Source: Fremontodendron californicum (lineage: Eukaryota; Streptophyta; Magnoliopsida; Malvales; Malvaceae). Taken from it: DNA of 64,000 nucleotides. A program made the position numbers and the translations under genes. The DNA lies in contig JAULJL010000035.1 in the NCBI GenBank assembly GCA_030761205.1, positions 11,798,001-11,862,000 of the forward strand, in the 5' to 3' direction. Numbering within the stretch: position 1 is the first letter of the stretch; every line of letters starts with the position of its first letter. The notes under the pieces were generated by a model. That model searched no databases, was not told the DNA's origin, and worked only from the letters and a program-made list of their open reading frames with translations. Below are positions 23,472 through 35,877 of this stretch, in pieces.

Positions 23472-24118
23472 TCACAAAGACAAAGTGCAATCCACTACTT
23501 GCTCGTCCATATCTCTTTTTCTTTTTCCGAGCGTTTGCGAAACAACCGTAGCAGATAAACACTCATAAGCTTGTAGCTTTTTGAGTAAATCTTCAATGGT
23601 TGTAGCAGAAATTATGGTTCTCCTTGCCTCTGAAAACATGAATCCATTATCCACAGCATTATCTAAATATGAAAGCAAATTACTAAAATAACCATTAATA
23701 TTAAGCAAACCAATGGGTTTCTTATTTGTGACCAAAGATGACTAAGAAGCCACGCAAGCTATTTCTTCCAATGTACCCAGACCTCCTGGTAAAGCAATGA
23801 ATGCATCGGCAGAATGGTACATGATTGTCATCCGTTCAGGGATACTCCAGACTTGTATTTCCTTACCCACGGTAGGTCCACAAAATCTGTGAATAGTTTT
23901 GGCACGATTCCTAGAACTGGACTTCCTCCGGCGTGTGCTGCTGTAGCGACTGCTCCCATTAAACCCGTACTACCGCCTCCATAAATCAACTGGATCTTTT
24001 GTTGGGCAAGTATTACTCCAACTCTTATGGCTTCATCAGCGAATATGTTATTTTTCCCTGGATAAGCACCTCCAAAGACACAAATTTTTTTAATGCGCTG
24101 GGACGAAGTGCTTTCCAT
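23472..24118 (-). pseudogene. LOG: LOG (cytokinin riboside 5'-monophosphate phosphoribohydrolase), broken, copy B
   Basis: Starts MESTSSQRIKKICVFGGAYPG at 24118 and matches the intact copies at 56608-57255 and 39946-40593. A one-base deletion near 23882 shifts the frame after PKLFTDF, and TGG has become TAG at 23742-23744, so two separate fragments remain. The region with the PGGLGTLEE motif is still readable in the sequence but is out of frame with the start. An acceptor-like TTCTCTATCAG lies upstream of the ATG. Probably non-functional. Confidence 0.9.
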
Positions 24119-24393
24119 TTTTTTTTCTTTTTCGAGTGCCTGATAGAGAATGAGTACATGGTGTAATATATAGAGGACTAAGTAGTGAATCAGACAAGAG
24201 TAATAATGTCGCCGAAAGTGTATTTGACCTGTCAGAAGAAAATGTTAACCTAACAAAAGATTTTTGCGTGATTTCAGGAAGAAAATCAAAAAGAGAAGAA
24301 AAATCAACCATAAAAGTCAAAAGTAATAATGTCGCCGAAAGTGTATTTGGCATCTTCCTCTGGTTTTACGTCCAGAAACGACTTAAACGCCTT

Positions 24394-24930
24394 CTATGAG
24401 TCGAGGATATGCTTCCCATCCAGTTTTCTTACAAGCTGGCAAACAGGGTCTTTTATCATCAGATTCCCAAGATGTTGCCATTCCCTTTGGAATTGCGGCC
24501 ATAAATCAAGAATTTCTCTTTGTACGTCTCCACTAGGATGCGTCTCAAGAGAAAGTTGGATATTACCCAAATTCTCCTTACTCAGTCCATCCTTAATGAA
24601 TTCAATTTTATCATCTCGATTAGAGGACGGAATCCCAATAGAACGACATTTACCGTTACACGTCCATCGTGCACACTTGTGGCAATTTGAACTCATGCGC
24701 TTTGCTCGTCGCTTCTTTGCATAAGTGCTTCTACCTGTACCTGGTAAATGCAAAACAGGAAGATATTCATCTTCACGTACCTTGGCTTCAATTATCCAAC
24801 GCATGTCTTCAGGAATCCCTTTGTGCATAAGCATTCTTAATCTTTCAAATCGAACTTGGTAAAGCTTCAGTAAAATATTCCGAGGAAAAGGAGGAAATCG
24901 TTTCTGCAATCTTTTGAGAATATCATCCAT
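24394..24930 (-). CDS. Cys-rich basic protein resembling carlavirus-type nucleic-acid-binding protein, copy B
   Basis: An intact frame of 178 residues, nearly identical to the copies in A and D. A basic run (KKRRAKR) is followed by four cysteines spaced CX2CX4CX3C (CHKCARWTCNGKC). It follows the integrase-tail ORF by about 160 bases and precedes the LOG pseudogene by 275. The start codon is preceded by a T-rich tract and CAGG, an acceptor-like site, supporting this start. The resemblance to viral nucleic-acid-binding proteins is discussed under 55710-56246. Confidence 0.75.
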   Translation of the reverse strand: MDDILKRLQKRFPPFPRNILLKLYQVRFERLRMLMHKGIPEDMRWIIEAKVREDEYLPVLHLPGTGRSTYAKKRRAKRMSSNCHKCARWTCNGKCRSIGIPSSNRDDKIEFIKDGLSKENLGNIQLSLETHPSGDVQREILDLWPQFQREWQHLGNLMIKDPVCQLVRKLDGKHILDS

Positions 24931-25090
24931 CCTGAAAAAAAAATGAAATAAAATAAAATGAAAGAGAAATTGAAAGAGAAATTTATATACAATATCAGTT
25001 TTGTGGGTAGCTGATGGAACCGACTTAAATAATCACGGAGTATCGTTATCTGCCATTTAACCGGGGTTAAAAAAAATTTTATATTTACAT

Positions 25091-27966
25091 CTAGTTATTT
25101 TCAAAACAAGGATCAGAAAGAAAAACAACCTCTTCTTGAGTAACATGATTTTCCAAAAAGAGTTTGAGTCTTTGTCCATTTACCTTGAATACGTTACCAT
25201 TTTGAGGATTCTCAATGTCAACTGCTCCATAATGATACACATGCTTAACCACAAATGGGCCAGTCCATCTTGATCTCAACTTACCAGGAAATATGTGAAG
25301 TCTAGAATTATAAAGTAGAACTTTTTGCCCAACATCAAATGTTTTTCTTGAAATTAACTTGTCATGAAAGGCTTTAGTTCTTTCTTTATGAATTTTAGAA
25401 TTCTCATATGCATCATTTCTGAGTTCCTCAAGTTCATTTATGACTGGAAAAGTTTCATTCTCACCCAAAAAGGAATATTTTAGCTCAGATGGCAATGGTT
25501 TTAAATCCAGCTTGGGTGGTTCAATAGTTGATGGTACAGTGACATTTGTGAGTGATGGAAGTTCCTCAAACTTTTGTTTCCAACAATGCTTAACCTGAAA
25601 AGAATTTAACAAAGAATCAGTGTGTGAAATTTCTGAAGCATTATCAAACTCACATTCAATTAAATAAGCTTCTAAAGGATCATGGAATGTGGTAGTGGTG
25701 AGATGTTCATGAACAAGTTCTTCAATGAAATCCACTTCATGTACTTCTGAATCATCACCAGGTTGCTTGCAAGTGTTGAACACATTTAATTCTAAAGTCA
25801 TATTTCCAAAAGAAATGTTCAAAATACCATTCCTGCAATTTATCAGAGCATTAGAAGTTGCAAGAAATGGACGGCCTAATATAACAGGAATTTGAACATT
25901 TGGATTTGAAACAGGATGTGTGTCCAAAACAATAAAATCAACAGGGAAGTAAAAATTTTCAATTTGAACCAAAACATTTTCAACTATCCCTCGAGGAATT
26001 TTTACAGAACGATCAGCTAGTTGAAGTGTAACAGGTGTTTCCTTGAGTTCACCTAAACCTAACTGTTGATAAACAGAAAAAGGCAAAAGATTAACACTAG
26101 CACCAAGATCAAGCAATGCACGTTCTATTCTAGTGTTTCCAATGATGCATGAGATTGTTGGACATCCAGGATCTTTGAATTTTGGTGGAGTAAGGTGCTG
26201 AATGATTGAGCTCACACTTTCCGTCAGAAATGCTTTCTTTTGTACATTATGTTTCCTTTTAACTGTGCACATGTTCTTCAAAATTTTAGCATAAGATGGA
26301 ACTTGTTTGATTGCATCCAATAAAGGAATGTTAATCTTAACTTGTTTGAAAAGTTCATATATTTCTGCATTTTGATTCAAATTCTTTATTGTTTGCAACC
26401 TTTGAGGAAAAGGAGCAGGATGCATACCTTTTCTTTGTCCAAATTTTCAAGAAGTTCAGACTTACCATCATCCTTACCATTACTTTTCGGAGGGGAAGGA
26501 GGATCTTGGTCTTTTGATGGAATGTTTTTGTCAATTGCCTTTCCACTTCGAAGAGTTGTGATAGAACTGGCATTTTCCTGTTGAGTTTCATTGGAGCAAG
26601 AAACAAGACATTGAGTAGAAGGGTTAGGCTGAGGTTGAGCAGGAAACTTACCTTTTTCTTGAGTGCGTAATGAAGCTGTCAATGTGGACAAGGTGTTTTT
26701 GATCTCATTGATGTCCTGTGAAGTCCGGTTATTCACATTTGCTTGTGTTTGCATGAATGCTTGCAATGTCTCTTCCAAGGTTTGTACACGTGAAGGCTGA
26801 TAGGAAAAAGTGTTGCCCGGCTTTTGAGATTGTGGTACCTGAACATGATTATTATTCCGCCAACTGAAGTTGGGATGATTTCTCCATTCAGGGTTATACG
26901 TTTCAGAGTAAGGAGAAGGAAAAGGCTTTTTAAATGTGTTTATGGAATTTACTTGATCATGCAACGCTTCTTTAAGAATGGGAATGTTTGGACATTCAGA
27001 AGTGGGGTGTCCCATGATTTCACAAATTCCACAACTTTCTTCATTTTTAACCGTTTTGACTTCTTTTACTTCTCTAAGTTCCATGGCTTCAATCTTTCTA
27101 GCCAAATTAGCTACTTTAGCTTTTATCTCATCTTCTTGACTAAAATGATATTTACCTCTGTTAGAAACAAGATTAGATCTATTGGAACTTTCAGAGGAAT
27201 TATCTGTGTGCCAGGCTTGAGAGTTATCTGCCAAATGGTCTAGGAAGTCAAAGGCTTCTTCAGGTTCTTTTTCTAGAAACTCACCGTTACACATTGTTTC
27301 AACAAATTGTTTAGTTTCGGGAGTTAAACTTTCATAAAAGAAACTAATAAGACGCCATTTTTCAAAACCATGATGTGGACAAGAACTTAACAAATCTTTA
27401 AAACGCTCCCAGCACTGAAAAAATGCTTCATTTTGATTTTGATTGAAATTTTGAATCTGTCTTTTCAAAGCAGTAGTTTTATGTGCTGGGAAAAATTTCT
27501 TTAGAAACTCAGTTTGTAATTCTTGCCATGTGCCAATTGACCTTGGTTTTAAATTATGAAGCCAAATTTTTGCTTTATCTTTTAAAGAAAAAGGAAATAA
27601 TTTTAGCTTGACAATTTCATTTGTACATTGTTGGTCATTAAAAGTGACACATACATCTTCGAAGTCTTTTAGAAACGAGTAAGCACTTTCCGATTCTAAC
27701 CCATGGAAATTTGGAAGCAAAGCTATCATACCTGGTTTAAAACGAAAGTTGTTCGCATTGAGAGGAAAAATAAAACAAGAGGGTGATGAGCTTCGAGTTG
27801 GTTGCAAGTAGTCACGCATGGTGCGTACTTGTCTGTTCTCATCTTCAGCATGAACACTTTCATTGTCAGCCATGGCAGGAGTTGTATTAGAAAGATTACC
27901 TAAAAAAGTTTCACAATAAAATCTAACTAAACGACAAGATCTAAAATCACGTCGCCAAACAAGCAT
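25091..27966 (-). pseudogene. Gag / protease / integrase-tail polyprotein of copy B, one frameshift
   Basis: Two overlapping frames (26386-27966 and 25091-26425) correspond to the single ORF of copy A. A one-base deletion in a T run near 26428 is the only visible break. The first frame carries gag with zinc knuckle CGICEIMGHPTSEC. The second carries the protease (LLDLGASVNLLP) and the integrase C-terminal tail (SRWTGPFVVKHV). As in A, the sequence jumps from NETFPVI to NELEELR, showing the same internal deletion of reverse transcriptase through integrase core. Confidence 0.9.
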
Positions 27967-28050
27967 AAAACAAAGTTAATATACAGATTAGGCGGTATAA
28001 CCAGCCAATAAAAATAAATATACTTATAAACTTATATACTTAGTATTGCC

Positions 28051-28068
28051 TCCCCGGCAACGGCGCCA
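28051..28068 (-). other. Primer-binding site, tRNA-Asp type (copy B)
   Basis: Minus strand TGGCGCCGTTGCCGGGGA, six bases inside the LTR. The leader between it and gag (27967-28050) has one GGCGGTATAACCAGCC unit. Confidence 0.9.
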
Positions 28069-28074
28069 AAAACT

Positions 28075-29568
28075 TGATGGTGACTCAATTAAGTGTCGTA
28101 AACCCAAGTGCAGGTTATGTTCAAGTAATAAATTCTCGGGTGTCCGAGGTCGAACCACAGGGAAGCGTATTAGTAAGTATAAGTTTATAAATATATAAGA
28201 AAAAAGAAAGTAAACAAGATATTAGGGAATCAACAACAAAACAAGATAAACAAGATATTAGAAAACAAAATAAACAAAATAACATAAAAGAAATTAACAA
28301 GATAAAAAACAATAAGTAAAGATGTTGAGGTTAGAGAATCCACTCTTGGTGTTATGCTAAGATTAATCTTGTTTTATTACACAATTGAAATTCACACATA
28401 AGGGAAATTCCAATCGGAAGGTTTAGCAATTCAGTCCAAATTGTCCAACGTCCATAGCATATGATATTATGTTCATTTGGTGTCCTCAAAACTCACAAAA
28501 AGAGTCCAAGCATTCCTTATGCCAAGGTATATGTCTACAACAAATCAAGGTTATGAAACCAAGCATTTACTATGCCATTTTCATTGTCAATAATGAATCA
28601 AGATCTCTACTTTGCAAGTATGATTTTAAACCAAAAGAAAATATTATCTATATTAGTGTTTATAAATGATGATTCATTTTAGCTCATGTTTAAGAGACTA
28701 ACCTTAGCATTTACCAAGAGCTTCACCTCATCACCTCAACAATATGATTAGCAACACATACTAGATATGACTAAAATGAAAAGAAATGTAAGAAACATAA
28801 GTAAATAAAGAAAAAGAAAACTAGAGAAAGAAGAAGAAAACTTAGAGAATTTTATTACAATGGCTAATATCCTACCAATGTATAATGTATCCCAATACTC
28901 ATCCAAGGCCCTCTATTTATACACATTTTGGAGGGCTAAATGACAAGAGACAAGCTTTACAAATTTCAAAGGTAGGTATAATAGGTGGGTGCATTTTTCT
29001 AACAATTTTCGTCATATTGTATGACAATTCTGATCAGCCAGCTTGATGGTCGATTTTGTCAATGTTGGAGGCTCGATCTGATAAAATGGTCTTCTAGAAA
29101 AATATACCCCTATCAGTTACGGATCCATAGCCGTTGGAATCAGCATATTTGCTGATGTGGATAAGAAGATATGGGCAAAATACGAAAACAGGTCAGCACA
29201 GACATCATTGCACATTAGCCAACTTGATGGTCGATTTCGCTAGGGAAAACGACTCCGTTTCAAGAAGTGTAAAACATGAAAAAGATAGATATGCCTCTTA
29301 GCTTTGCTCGGCTACAAATTTCAGCCTTATTTCTTCAGTGAAACTCGAGATATAGCTGATATGGAAAACGGTGTCGGAACTGGAACTGAACTGGATTTGC
29401 CCTTAATTCTAGTAATCTGAAATCACTCAAAGAAACTTGTGAAAAACACCAAATTACATAAAAATATAAAAGATCATAAACACAATTAGACTAAACAATA
29501 ATAACTCGTATTTGACACAAAACAATAATAAAACATAACTAAAAACTATATAATTATACGAGTTATCA
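28075..29568 (-). repeat. 5' LTR of copy B
   Basis: 1494 bp, TGATGGTGAC to CGAGTTATCA on the plus strand, followed by TSD ATATA. It would drive transcription leftward through gag, the Cys-rich ORF and the LOG region. Confidence 0.93.
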
Positions 29569-29573
29569 ATATA

Positions 29574-30316
29574 CTCATCTAGATTGACAAAACCTCAATC
29601 CCTATGTTTACTTTAAACATGGCTTCCAGTATGGCCAAAGCATCTACATTTGTTTTCTTCTCGGGGCAAGTGATTGAAACTGATTTCCTCAAATCTTTTT
29701 ATCAAATTAATTATGAACTCTTGATAACAGATAAATTTTGCATCCCTATTCTCTCATTCTCGATGCATCTGACATATCACCAATTCAAAATCTCCATAGA
29801 CTTCCTATATCTTGATTTCCTCATTGATAGCTGCACGGAGTCCCATGACGCATACTTCATATTCTAGCACATTGTTGGTATAGCCAGAATCTAACCTCGT
29901 AGTAAAAGAGAAGGTCTCCTTTCGAAGATATCAAGACTGTACCAATAACATGCCCCAAGGCATTTAACGTACCATCAAGGTACATTCTCCAAGGGTTTTT
30001 CTTCAGGTGCTCTTAATCTTTTTACAAAGTAGCCAACAGATCCTCATCTTGAAAATAAAAAATCATAGGTTCATAGTCTTTGATTGCCCTATCATCCAAA
30101 AACCTGACTATTATGCTCCTTTTGATAGCCCTTTGATTGACATATAAAATATCGTATTCGAAAAGCAGCACTTGTCATCTCGCTACCTTTTTTGAAAAAG
30201 AAGACATCTTAAAATTATATTTGATCCTTTCTTATAAAAAAAGGGAATCATAGTTAAACATGAATCAAAACCTTGGACAACACATGATTAATTCTTAGCC
30301 TGACTCTCTAAACCAG
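29574..30316 (-). pseudogene. Reverse transcriptase/RNase H remnant of Tat-like element T
   Basis: Minus-strand translation gives ARWQVLLFEYDILYVNQRAIK, DYEPMIFYF and later EWYLDGTLNALGHVIGTVLIS. These are the connection and RNase H segments of plant Tat elements, but with frameshifts and lost catalytic context. It continues into the integrase remnant across copy B. The gag, protease and most of reverse transcriptase are absent next to the primer site, so element T has a large internal deletion. Confidence 0.75.
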
Positions 30317-30334
30317 TCCTTATTGGAGTCATTA
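30317..30334 (-). other. Degenerate primer-binding site of Tat-like element T
   Basis: On the minus strand it reads TAATGACTCCAATAAGGA, comparable with the H1 primer site TGGCGACTCCACTGGGGA at most positions. Mismatches are mainly of the C-to-T/G-to-A kind. Its place three bases inside the LTR edge supports a 5' LTR reading for 30338-33614. Confidence 0.5.
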
Positions 30335-31439
30335 AGCTGTCGCAACTGCCTTTCGATCGCCCGACGTAGAAAACAAAGTTTTTAAAGTTTCGAAATGGTG
30401 TAAAACATATAAACAGGAAAATCTCAAGTGACTTCGCCCCTTATGATATATTGTGAATATAACGACCCTTTTTAAAAAAATAAAATCAGAGAAATTAAGA
30501 AACCAAAGAAGTCACCACCAATCATTTTGGCTAGGTATGATTGGTCACCAAAAAAATATGCTTCTCACAAACCTTAAAATTAATTAATATTTATTAAAAT
30601 GACAATTTTTGGGATCTATGTTAAAGTCAAGAGAAAAACCAATTTGGGTTTGGGAGTCGGTTACACGCAGGGAAGGTATTAGCACCCCCACATCATCCAT
30701 CAAGAACGGTATTGATTAATCATATATTTCCATAATTTTGACTAAAACTTTTTAGTTATGATATTTAAAAATAATTTCCTTTAGCATCTTTTTGAGAAAT
30801 TTTGAAAGCATTTTAAGAAATCTTTTATCTTGGAGTAAAAAGAAAAATCTTTTGATGCCGGAGAATTCTCTTAAATTCCCTAACTTCTAAGTAGAATTTT
30901 AGAAAAAACTTCTTTCATCTAAAAATCTCCATAATACTCTATTAAAATCGAGATAATATCCCTTCATAACTGATAACTATTGGGAAATCTCGAACACTAG
31001 ACATAGTACCAAAAATTTCCTTTACTCAATATATTATATTTTACAAATAAAATATCATTACGAAAATATGAGCAAATATTGAAAATAATTAACTAGGAAT
31101 GAAATGAACAAAATAATCATGAATAATAAAAGAACAATAACATAGAGGAATAAACGAATGTATTTTCCATTATTTTTTTGAAAAATGATTTTTTATTAGC
31201 CTCGAGAAGATCACAAGAATCCCTAATTCAATGATGCTCCCATAAGTTCACGAATGTCTAGGCAAAAATTAGTAAAGGGTTCTTTCGTTTTAGAAATTCC
31301 TCACATGAATCGAAAATAAAGACAATGTTTTCTCCATGAAAAATGATCTCGAGATTCCTCTAATGTCTAGACGGGATCTTAGGATCATTTCTCACAAAGT
31401 CACGTCATCTCTTTTAAAAATCTCACTTTTATTGATTTT

Positions 31440-31920
31440 AAATTATAAGAAATAGATAAAAGTAACATAATTAATTATAAATAATTTAAATAAAGTTGCC
31501 ATAAAGGTAAATTGATGCAATAAAGTAAATTGCAAGTAATGTAAATAAATAAAGAAAATTACAATAAAAGTAAATAAGTGCCTCAAAATAAATTGCAAGT
31601 AATTTAAATAAATAAAGAAAATTATAATAAAGGTAAATAACTGCATTACAAATTTACAATAATTTGCAAGTAATTTAAATAAATAAAGAAAATTGCTATA
31701 GAAGTAAATAACAAAAAAGTAAATTGCTAGTAATTTAAATAAATAAAATTACAGTATAAGTAAATAAGGGAATTAAAAATTACAAGTGATTTAAATAAAT
31801 AAAGAAAATTGAAATAAAAGTAAATAAGGGCAAAAAGTAAATTATGAATAATTTAAATAAATTAATAAAGGCAAAGTAAATAAAATAAATTAATTTACAA
31901 ATAATATAAATAGGTGTAAT
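31440..31920. repeat. AT-rich tandem repeat, AAATAAATAAAGAAAATT units
   Basis: About seven diverged units of roughly 60-75 bases, each with AATTTAAATAAATAAAGAAA and a following AAAGTAAATAA. Confidence 0.75.
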
Positions 31921-31974
31921 AAATATATGTGCAAGTAAAAAAAAATCGAGCCAATGTAGTTTTCTCCTTTTGAC

Positions 31975-32340
31975 CTGGGTATTCGAATACCATAGGGAGT
32001 ATTCGGATGTCTCAAGTAAAATGGCAACAAAATGAGACAGTTATCGGGCATTCAGATACCATTACAAGGGTATCCAAATACCTCTTCTAGGCATTCAATA
32101 TTGGGTAAAGTCCAAAAGGACATTCGAATTCCATGGCCAAAGGTATTCAAATGCCCTAGTTTAAAAACCTTGCTAGACAAGCTATTCGAATGTCAAGGGT
32201 ATGACATCCGAATACCTTTTATAGGAAACCTTTTTAGATGAAAAAACAAAGGGACATTCAAATTTCTGAGGTTGGGCATTTGAATGCCCTAGTGAAAAAT
32301 ATAAGCAAAATGGGGTATTCGAGTACCATGGGAAAAAATA
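31975..32340. repeat. Degenerate ATTCGAATACC repeats
   Basis: At least ten occurrences of ATTCGAATACC or ATTCAAATGCC-like words, in pairs and often followed by ATGG or CCTAG, at about 20-45 base intervals. Confidence 0.7.
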
Positions 32341-33614
32341 TCTAAATACCCTTTCATATCCTATAAAAATAATGTTGGAAAAGCATTCTAAAACCTTTTG
32401 AAACCTCTATTTTTGGCCAAAACCAAGTAAAATCAAGCTTTATTTAGTTTGAAAACAATTCTCACTTTATTTAAAGAAAACCTAAGTTAAAACATACTAG
32501 AAAACCATTTATTTTGAAAAAAAGGGATGAACATCTCTATGCATCCACTTTTATTTTCAAAACCATGTTGTATTGCCCATTTCATTGCCTCAGCCTGTAT
32601 AATACTTTTGCTTTGTTCGGCCTTGAAGAAAACTAACCTTGGAAAGATTAATTGGTTAAATCTCGGCCAAGATCTACCATGGGAGGGTTTAAAAACATTT
32701 TGGGTTTAAAACAGGGGAAAGAGTGTCGCTCAAAAGCTACCATGGTATTTAAACTAGCTAGCTCATCATCCCAACCATCAATTGAGAATCATTAGACTCA
32801 TGTCATCCATTAACTTTTGAAAATGATTTTTGAAAGATTAACAAGAACTTAAGATACTTAACAAGAAAAAGACTTTAAAGCAAGCTTAATAACATCTAGA
32901 AACTAGAAAGGAGAAAGTAATCACCTTAGAAAATTACTAGAAAACTCCTTTTTTTCCCTTTCTCTTTTCTCTTTTCTTTTTTCTCTTATCCCTTTCTATT
33001 TTGTATTTTAAATAATATTTTTCCCCAAAAATGAAAAACCTCCTCGAGAAAGACCTAGTTTGGCCTATTTATACCCTCTATTTGTCCTTAACTGTGGACC
33101 CTTAGATCATTTGATCCAAGGGATCTAGTTTATTCCCACATATGTCCATCTTTTCTTTTTTCTATTTTAAATCCATTTACTTGCTCCATCTCATCAATTT
33201 TAATAAAAAGTCACAATTAAAACTCAAAAAGAAAGGAGGCTAAAGTCTACTTTACCCCTTTTTTTATTTTCAAAATATTTTATAATTTCTTTTTCTTTCT
33301 TATTTTTATTTTAAGCTTCATTTTAACCTAAACCTTTCATTTTAAAAAATCAAATTGGACAACTATTAAAACTCGTGACTAAACCAAAAAAAAAAAACTA
33401 TTTGACCTAAGTTAACTTAAAGCATTGAAAATTGGGAAATTTTATGGCCTAATTTTGTTTTAACAATTAAACTCCAAAAACGATAATCATTTAATATATT
33501 TGAAAATTTTCAAAATTAGTACCAAAAAATTTCTTGAAATATTAAACTTGGGTCAATTCGGGCCATTTTTGAATTTGATACCAAAGTTGGCATGAACAAA
33601 ATTAGGTGTCTACA

Positions 33615-34812
33615 AGCCCGACACTTTTTAAAAAAGTGAGTTCGATTTTCTCCCAAAAATAAATTGACTCCCTATCAAGGCTCGATCCATCTTGAAAACG
33701 AGTTCGAGTTGAAACCTTCCTAACACACTACCAAGGTTTGGCTCATTTTTAAAACGAGTTCGAAAGCAAAACAATCCCAAAATCATGCCCGAAGATCTTA
33801 CAAATAGTGCCCGAAAAACCTAGAATCATGCTCGGATTTCTTATAGATGGTGCCTAGAAGACATAGAAATCATGCCTAAAGGTCATACAGATGGTGCCTG
33901 GAGAACCTAAAATCATGCTTGGAGGTCTTACAGATGGTATCTAGAGGACATAGAAATTATGCCCGAAAGTCTTACAGATGGTTCTGGAGGACTTAGAAAT
34001 CATGTAGATGGTGCCCAAAGGACTTAGAAATCATGCCCGGAGATCTTATAGATGGTGCCCGGAGGATTTAGAAATCATGTTCGAAAGTCTTACAAATGGT
34101 GCCCAGAGGAGTTAAAATCATGTTCGAAGGTCATACAGATGGTGCCAATGGACCTGAAATCATGCCTGAAGTTCATACAGATGGTGCCTGAAAGACTTCG
34201 AAATCATGCACGAAGGTCTTACAAATTGTGTCAAGAGGTTTAAGAAATCAAAAGAAATTGTCTTCAGTTTTGAAAATTCTCCCTTTGAATTAAAATTCTT
34301 CACTTTCCCTTTTGAGAAATCTCCATTTTTAAAATTATTTAATTTGAAAACTTTCTTTTTTTTTTTAATTAAAAAAATCCATTTTGAAAGTTCATCATTA
34401 AAAAAATTTCATTTAAATATTCTTCATTTTTTTTAAAAAGTCGCCATCTAAGAAAAAATTCTGCCTTAGATTTTTTCTAGGTTTTGAAAATTTTAAATTT
34501 GAAAATGTCTCTATCTCAAAATTTTACCTTATGAATCCTCTATCTGCCCTTAAACATTAGGCATTTTTTAAAATTTTCCAACTTTGAATTGAAAGCTATC
34601 AATTTAAATTTTTACCTTGTAAAATTCATTATTCAAAACTCTTCTCTTTAATATTCCCCATTTGAGCAATCTCTTTTTAAAATTTTCCCCTTTTGAATTC
34701 TCCATTTGCACATAAATATTCTCCATTTTTTCAAAAAATTTCAAATATTCTCCAATTTTTGGCAATTCCACCCAAATGCTCTCCAATTTTAAAATTTTTA
34801 CTCCCTATGTGT
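33615..34812. repeat. Noncoding stretch with an approximately 40 bp minisatellite (33830-34245)
   Basis: The region between T's 5' LTR and the second CACTA element. From 33830 to 34245 a unit of roughly 40 bases recurs about ten times, containing AAATCATGCC, GAAGGTCTTACAGATGGTGCC and a GA-rich end. The remainder (34246-34812) is A/T-rich with CTCCATTTT-like words and no coding signal. Confidence 0.75.
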
Positions 34813-35096
34813 CACTACAAACAAATTTCCATATACCAACGGTCCAAAAACCATTGGTAAAACCCAAAAATCCGTCGCTATAAGTCCAAAAATCCTATAT
34901 CGACAGTCAATATGTCTATTCCGACAAAAAATTAAGCGTCGGTAAAACTCTCATAGGTATAGACATATACCGACGAAAAAGCGACTGTCGAAATATTATA
35001 TGTAGTCTATACCGACGGCCGTAGGCTTTGCTAATGTTGATACCTTCGGTAAAGACTCTGTTGTATTAGGTAATTTAATTTTGTCTATACTGACGG
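34813..35096. mobile_element. Left end of a second CACTA transposon
   Basis: CACTACAAACAAATTTCCAT at 34813 differs by one base from the terminus at 5430 and is followed by the same GACGG/CCGTC subterminal motifs. Element H1 interrupts it at 35097, so its other end is outside the window. The preceding three bases are TGT. Confidence 0.8.
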
Positions 35097-35877
35097 TGTA
35101 GACACCGGATTTTATCCGGGTTTAATTTTTATTATTAAAACAAAAAAACAAAATAAAATAAAATAAAAAATCAATTTTTTTGGATAATTCCGAAAATTAA
35201 AGGAAAATCAAAAGAAATTCGGAATTAATAAACAAAATGAGAAAAACAAGTTTTGGTTGAAACAAACCACCTCTTTGGATTGAAATGGGACTCTAAAAAA
35301 TGAGATTAAATTGAAATTCCTAATCCTAGTGGAACTAAATCTCTTCTTTATAAAAAGAACCCAAGCACCACAATCAAAAACATCATCAGAAAATATCAGA
35401 AATCAAGGAGAGTTAGAAGCAATTATAGGTTTTTTTTCGAAATAAAAAATATTTTTTGAGAGAAAAAATTCGAAAAATTCAAAAGTGAGAGTTAGAATTT
35501 GTTTCGAAAAAATTCTTGAGAAAGAAAAGATGTGTTTTAATTAGAGGAAGCACATACTAAAAGTTGGTGGCCATTCGACGACCGACGGAGTAGATCGGAG
35601 GAGGTGAAGTTTCGAACTTCGATTTCAGATCTAGGAAATTCTAGAGAGATTCGGAAAAAACTAATTTGATATTTGAAAAGAGGAGATTGAAAGGAATTTT
35701 TGGTGATTTTTCGAGAATTTTTTGACCACCGGCACCGGCGGCGGCGGCAGCAGCATCTCACCGGAATCTGGAAAAATCTGGGTTTGGTGTTCTTGAATAA
35801 TTTGAGAGAAAAAGAAGATTTTTTGGTGAAAAAAAAAAGGTAGAGTATAAAAAAAAAAAAATTTAGAGACAGCAGGG
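35097..35877 (+). repeat. 5' LTR of H1, first part
   Basis: 781 bases from TGTAGACACC to the CAGGG target site. The downstream part resumes at 45056 after copy D. GGCGGCGGCAGCAGCA around 35738-35755 is a GC-rich patch. A minus-strand ORF over 35537-35950 crosses the insertion point and is spurious. Confidence 0.8.

Larger units (their letters stand above)
20199..29568 (-). mobile_element. Athila-like non-autonomous retrotransposon with NABP-like and LOG cassette, copy B
   Basis: LTRs of 1494 bp at 20199-21692 and 28075-29568, with ATATA on both sides (20194-20198, 29569-29573). On the minus strand the order is LTR, tRNA-Asp primer site, leader, gag/protease/integrase-tail ORF (one frameshift), Cys-rich ORF (intact), LOG gene (broken), about 1.8 kb of noncoding DNA with polypurine tracts, LTR. 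The LTRs differ at about ten positions by eye (under 1 percent), so insertion was recent. It lies within Tat-like element T. Confidence 0.95.
30338..33614 (-). repeat. 5' LTR of Tat-like element T (3.28 kb)
   Basis: Ends at 33614 with the complement of TGTAGACACCTAATTTTG and begins at 30338 with TGTCGCAACTG. Near the left end are family signals (GGCTAGGTATGATTGGTCACC, and GCAGGGAAGGTATTAGCACCCCCAC). No clean 5 bp duplication can be checked, because the other LTR is off the window. It holds two internal repeat zones (31440-31920 and 31975-32340). No protein-coding content is recognised. Confidence 0.75.

Noticed and set aside
33830..34245. CRISPR-like array
   Set aside because: Units are adjacent and diverged, with no unique spacers, in a plant nuclear context; it is a minisatellite.
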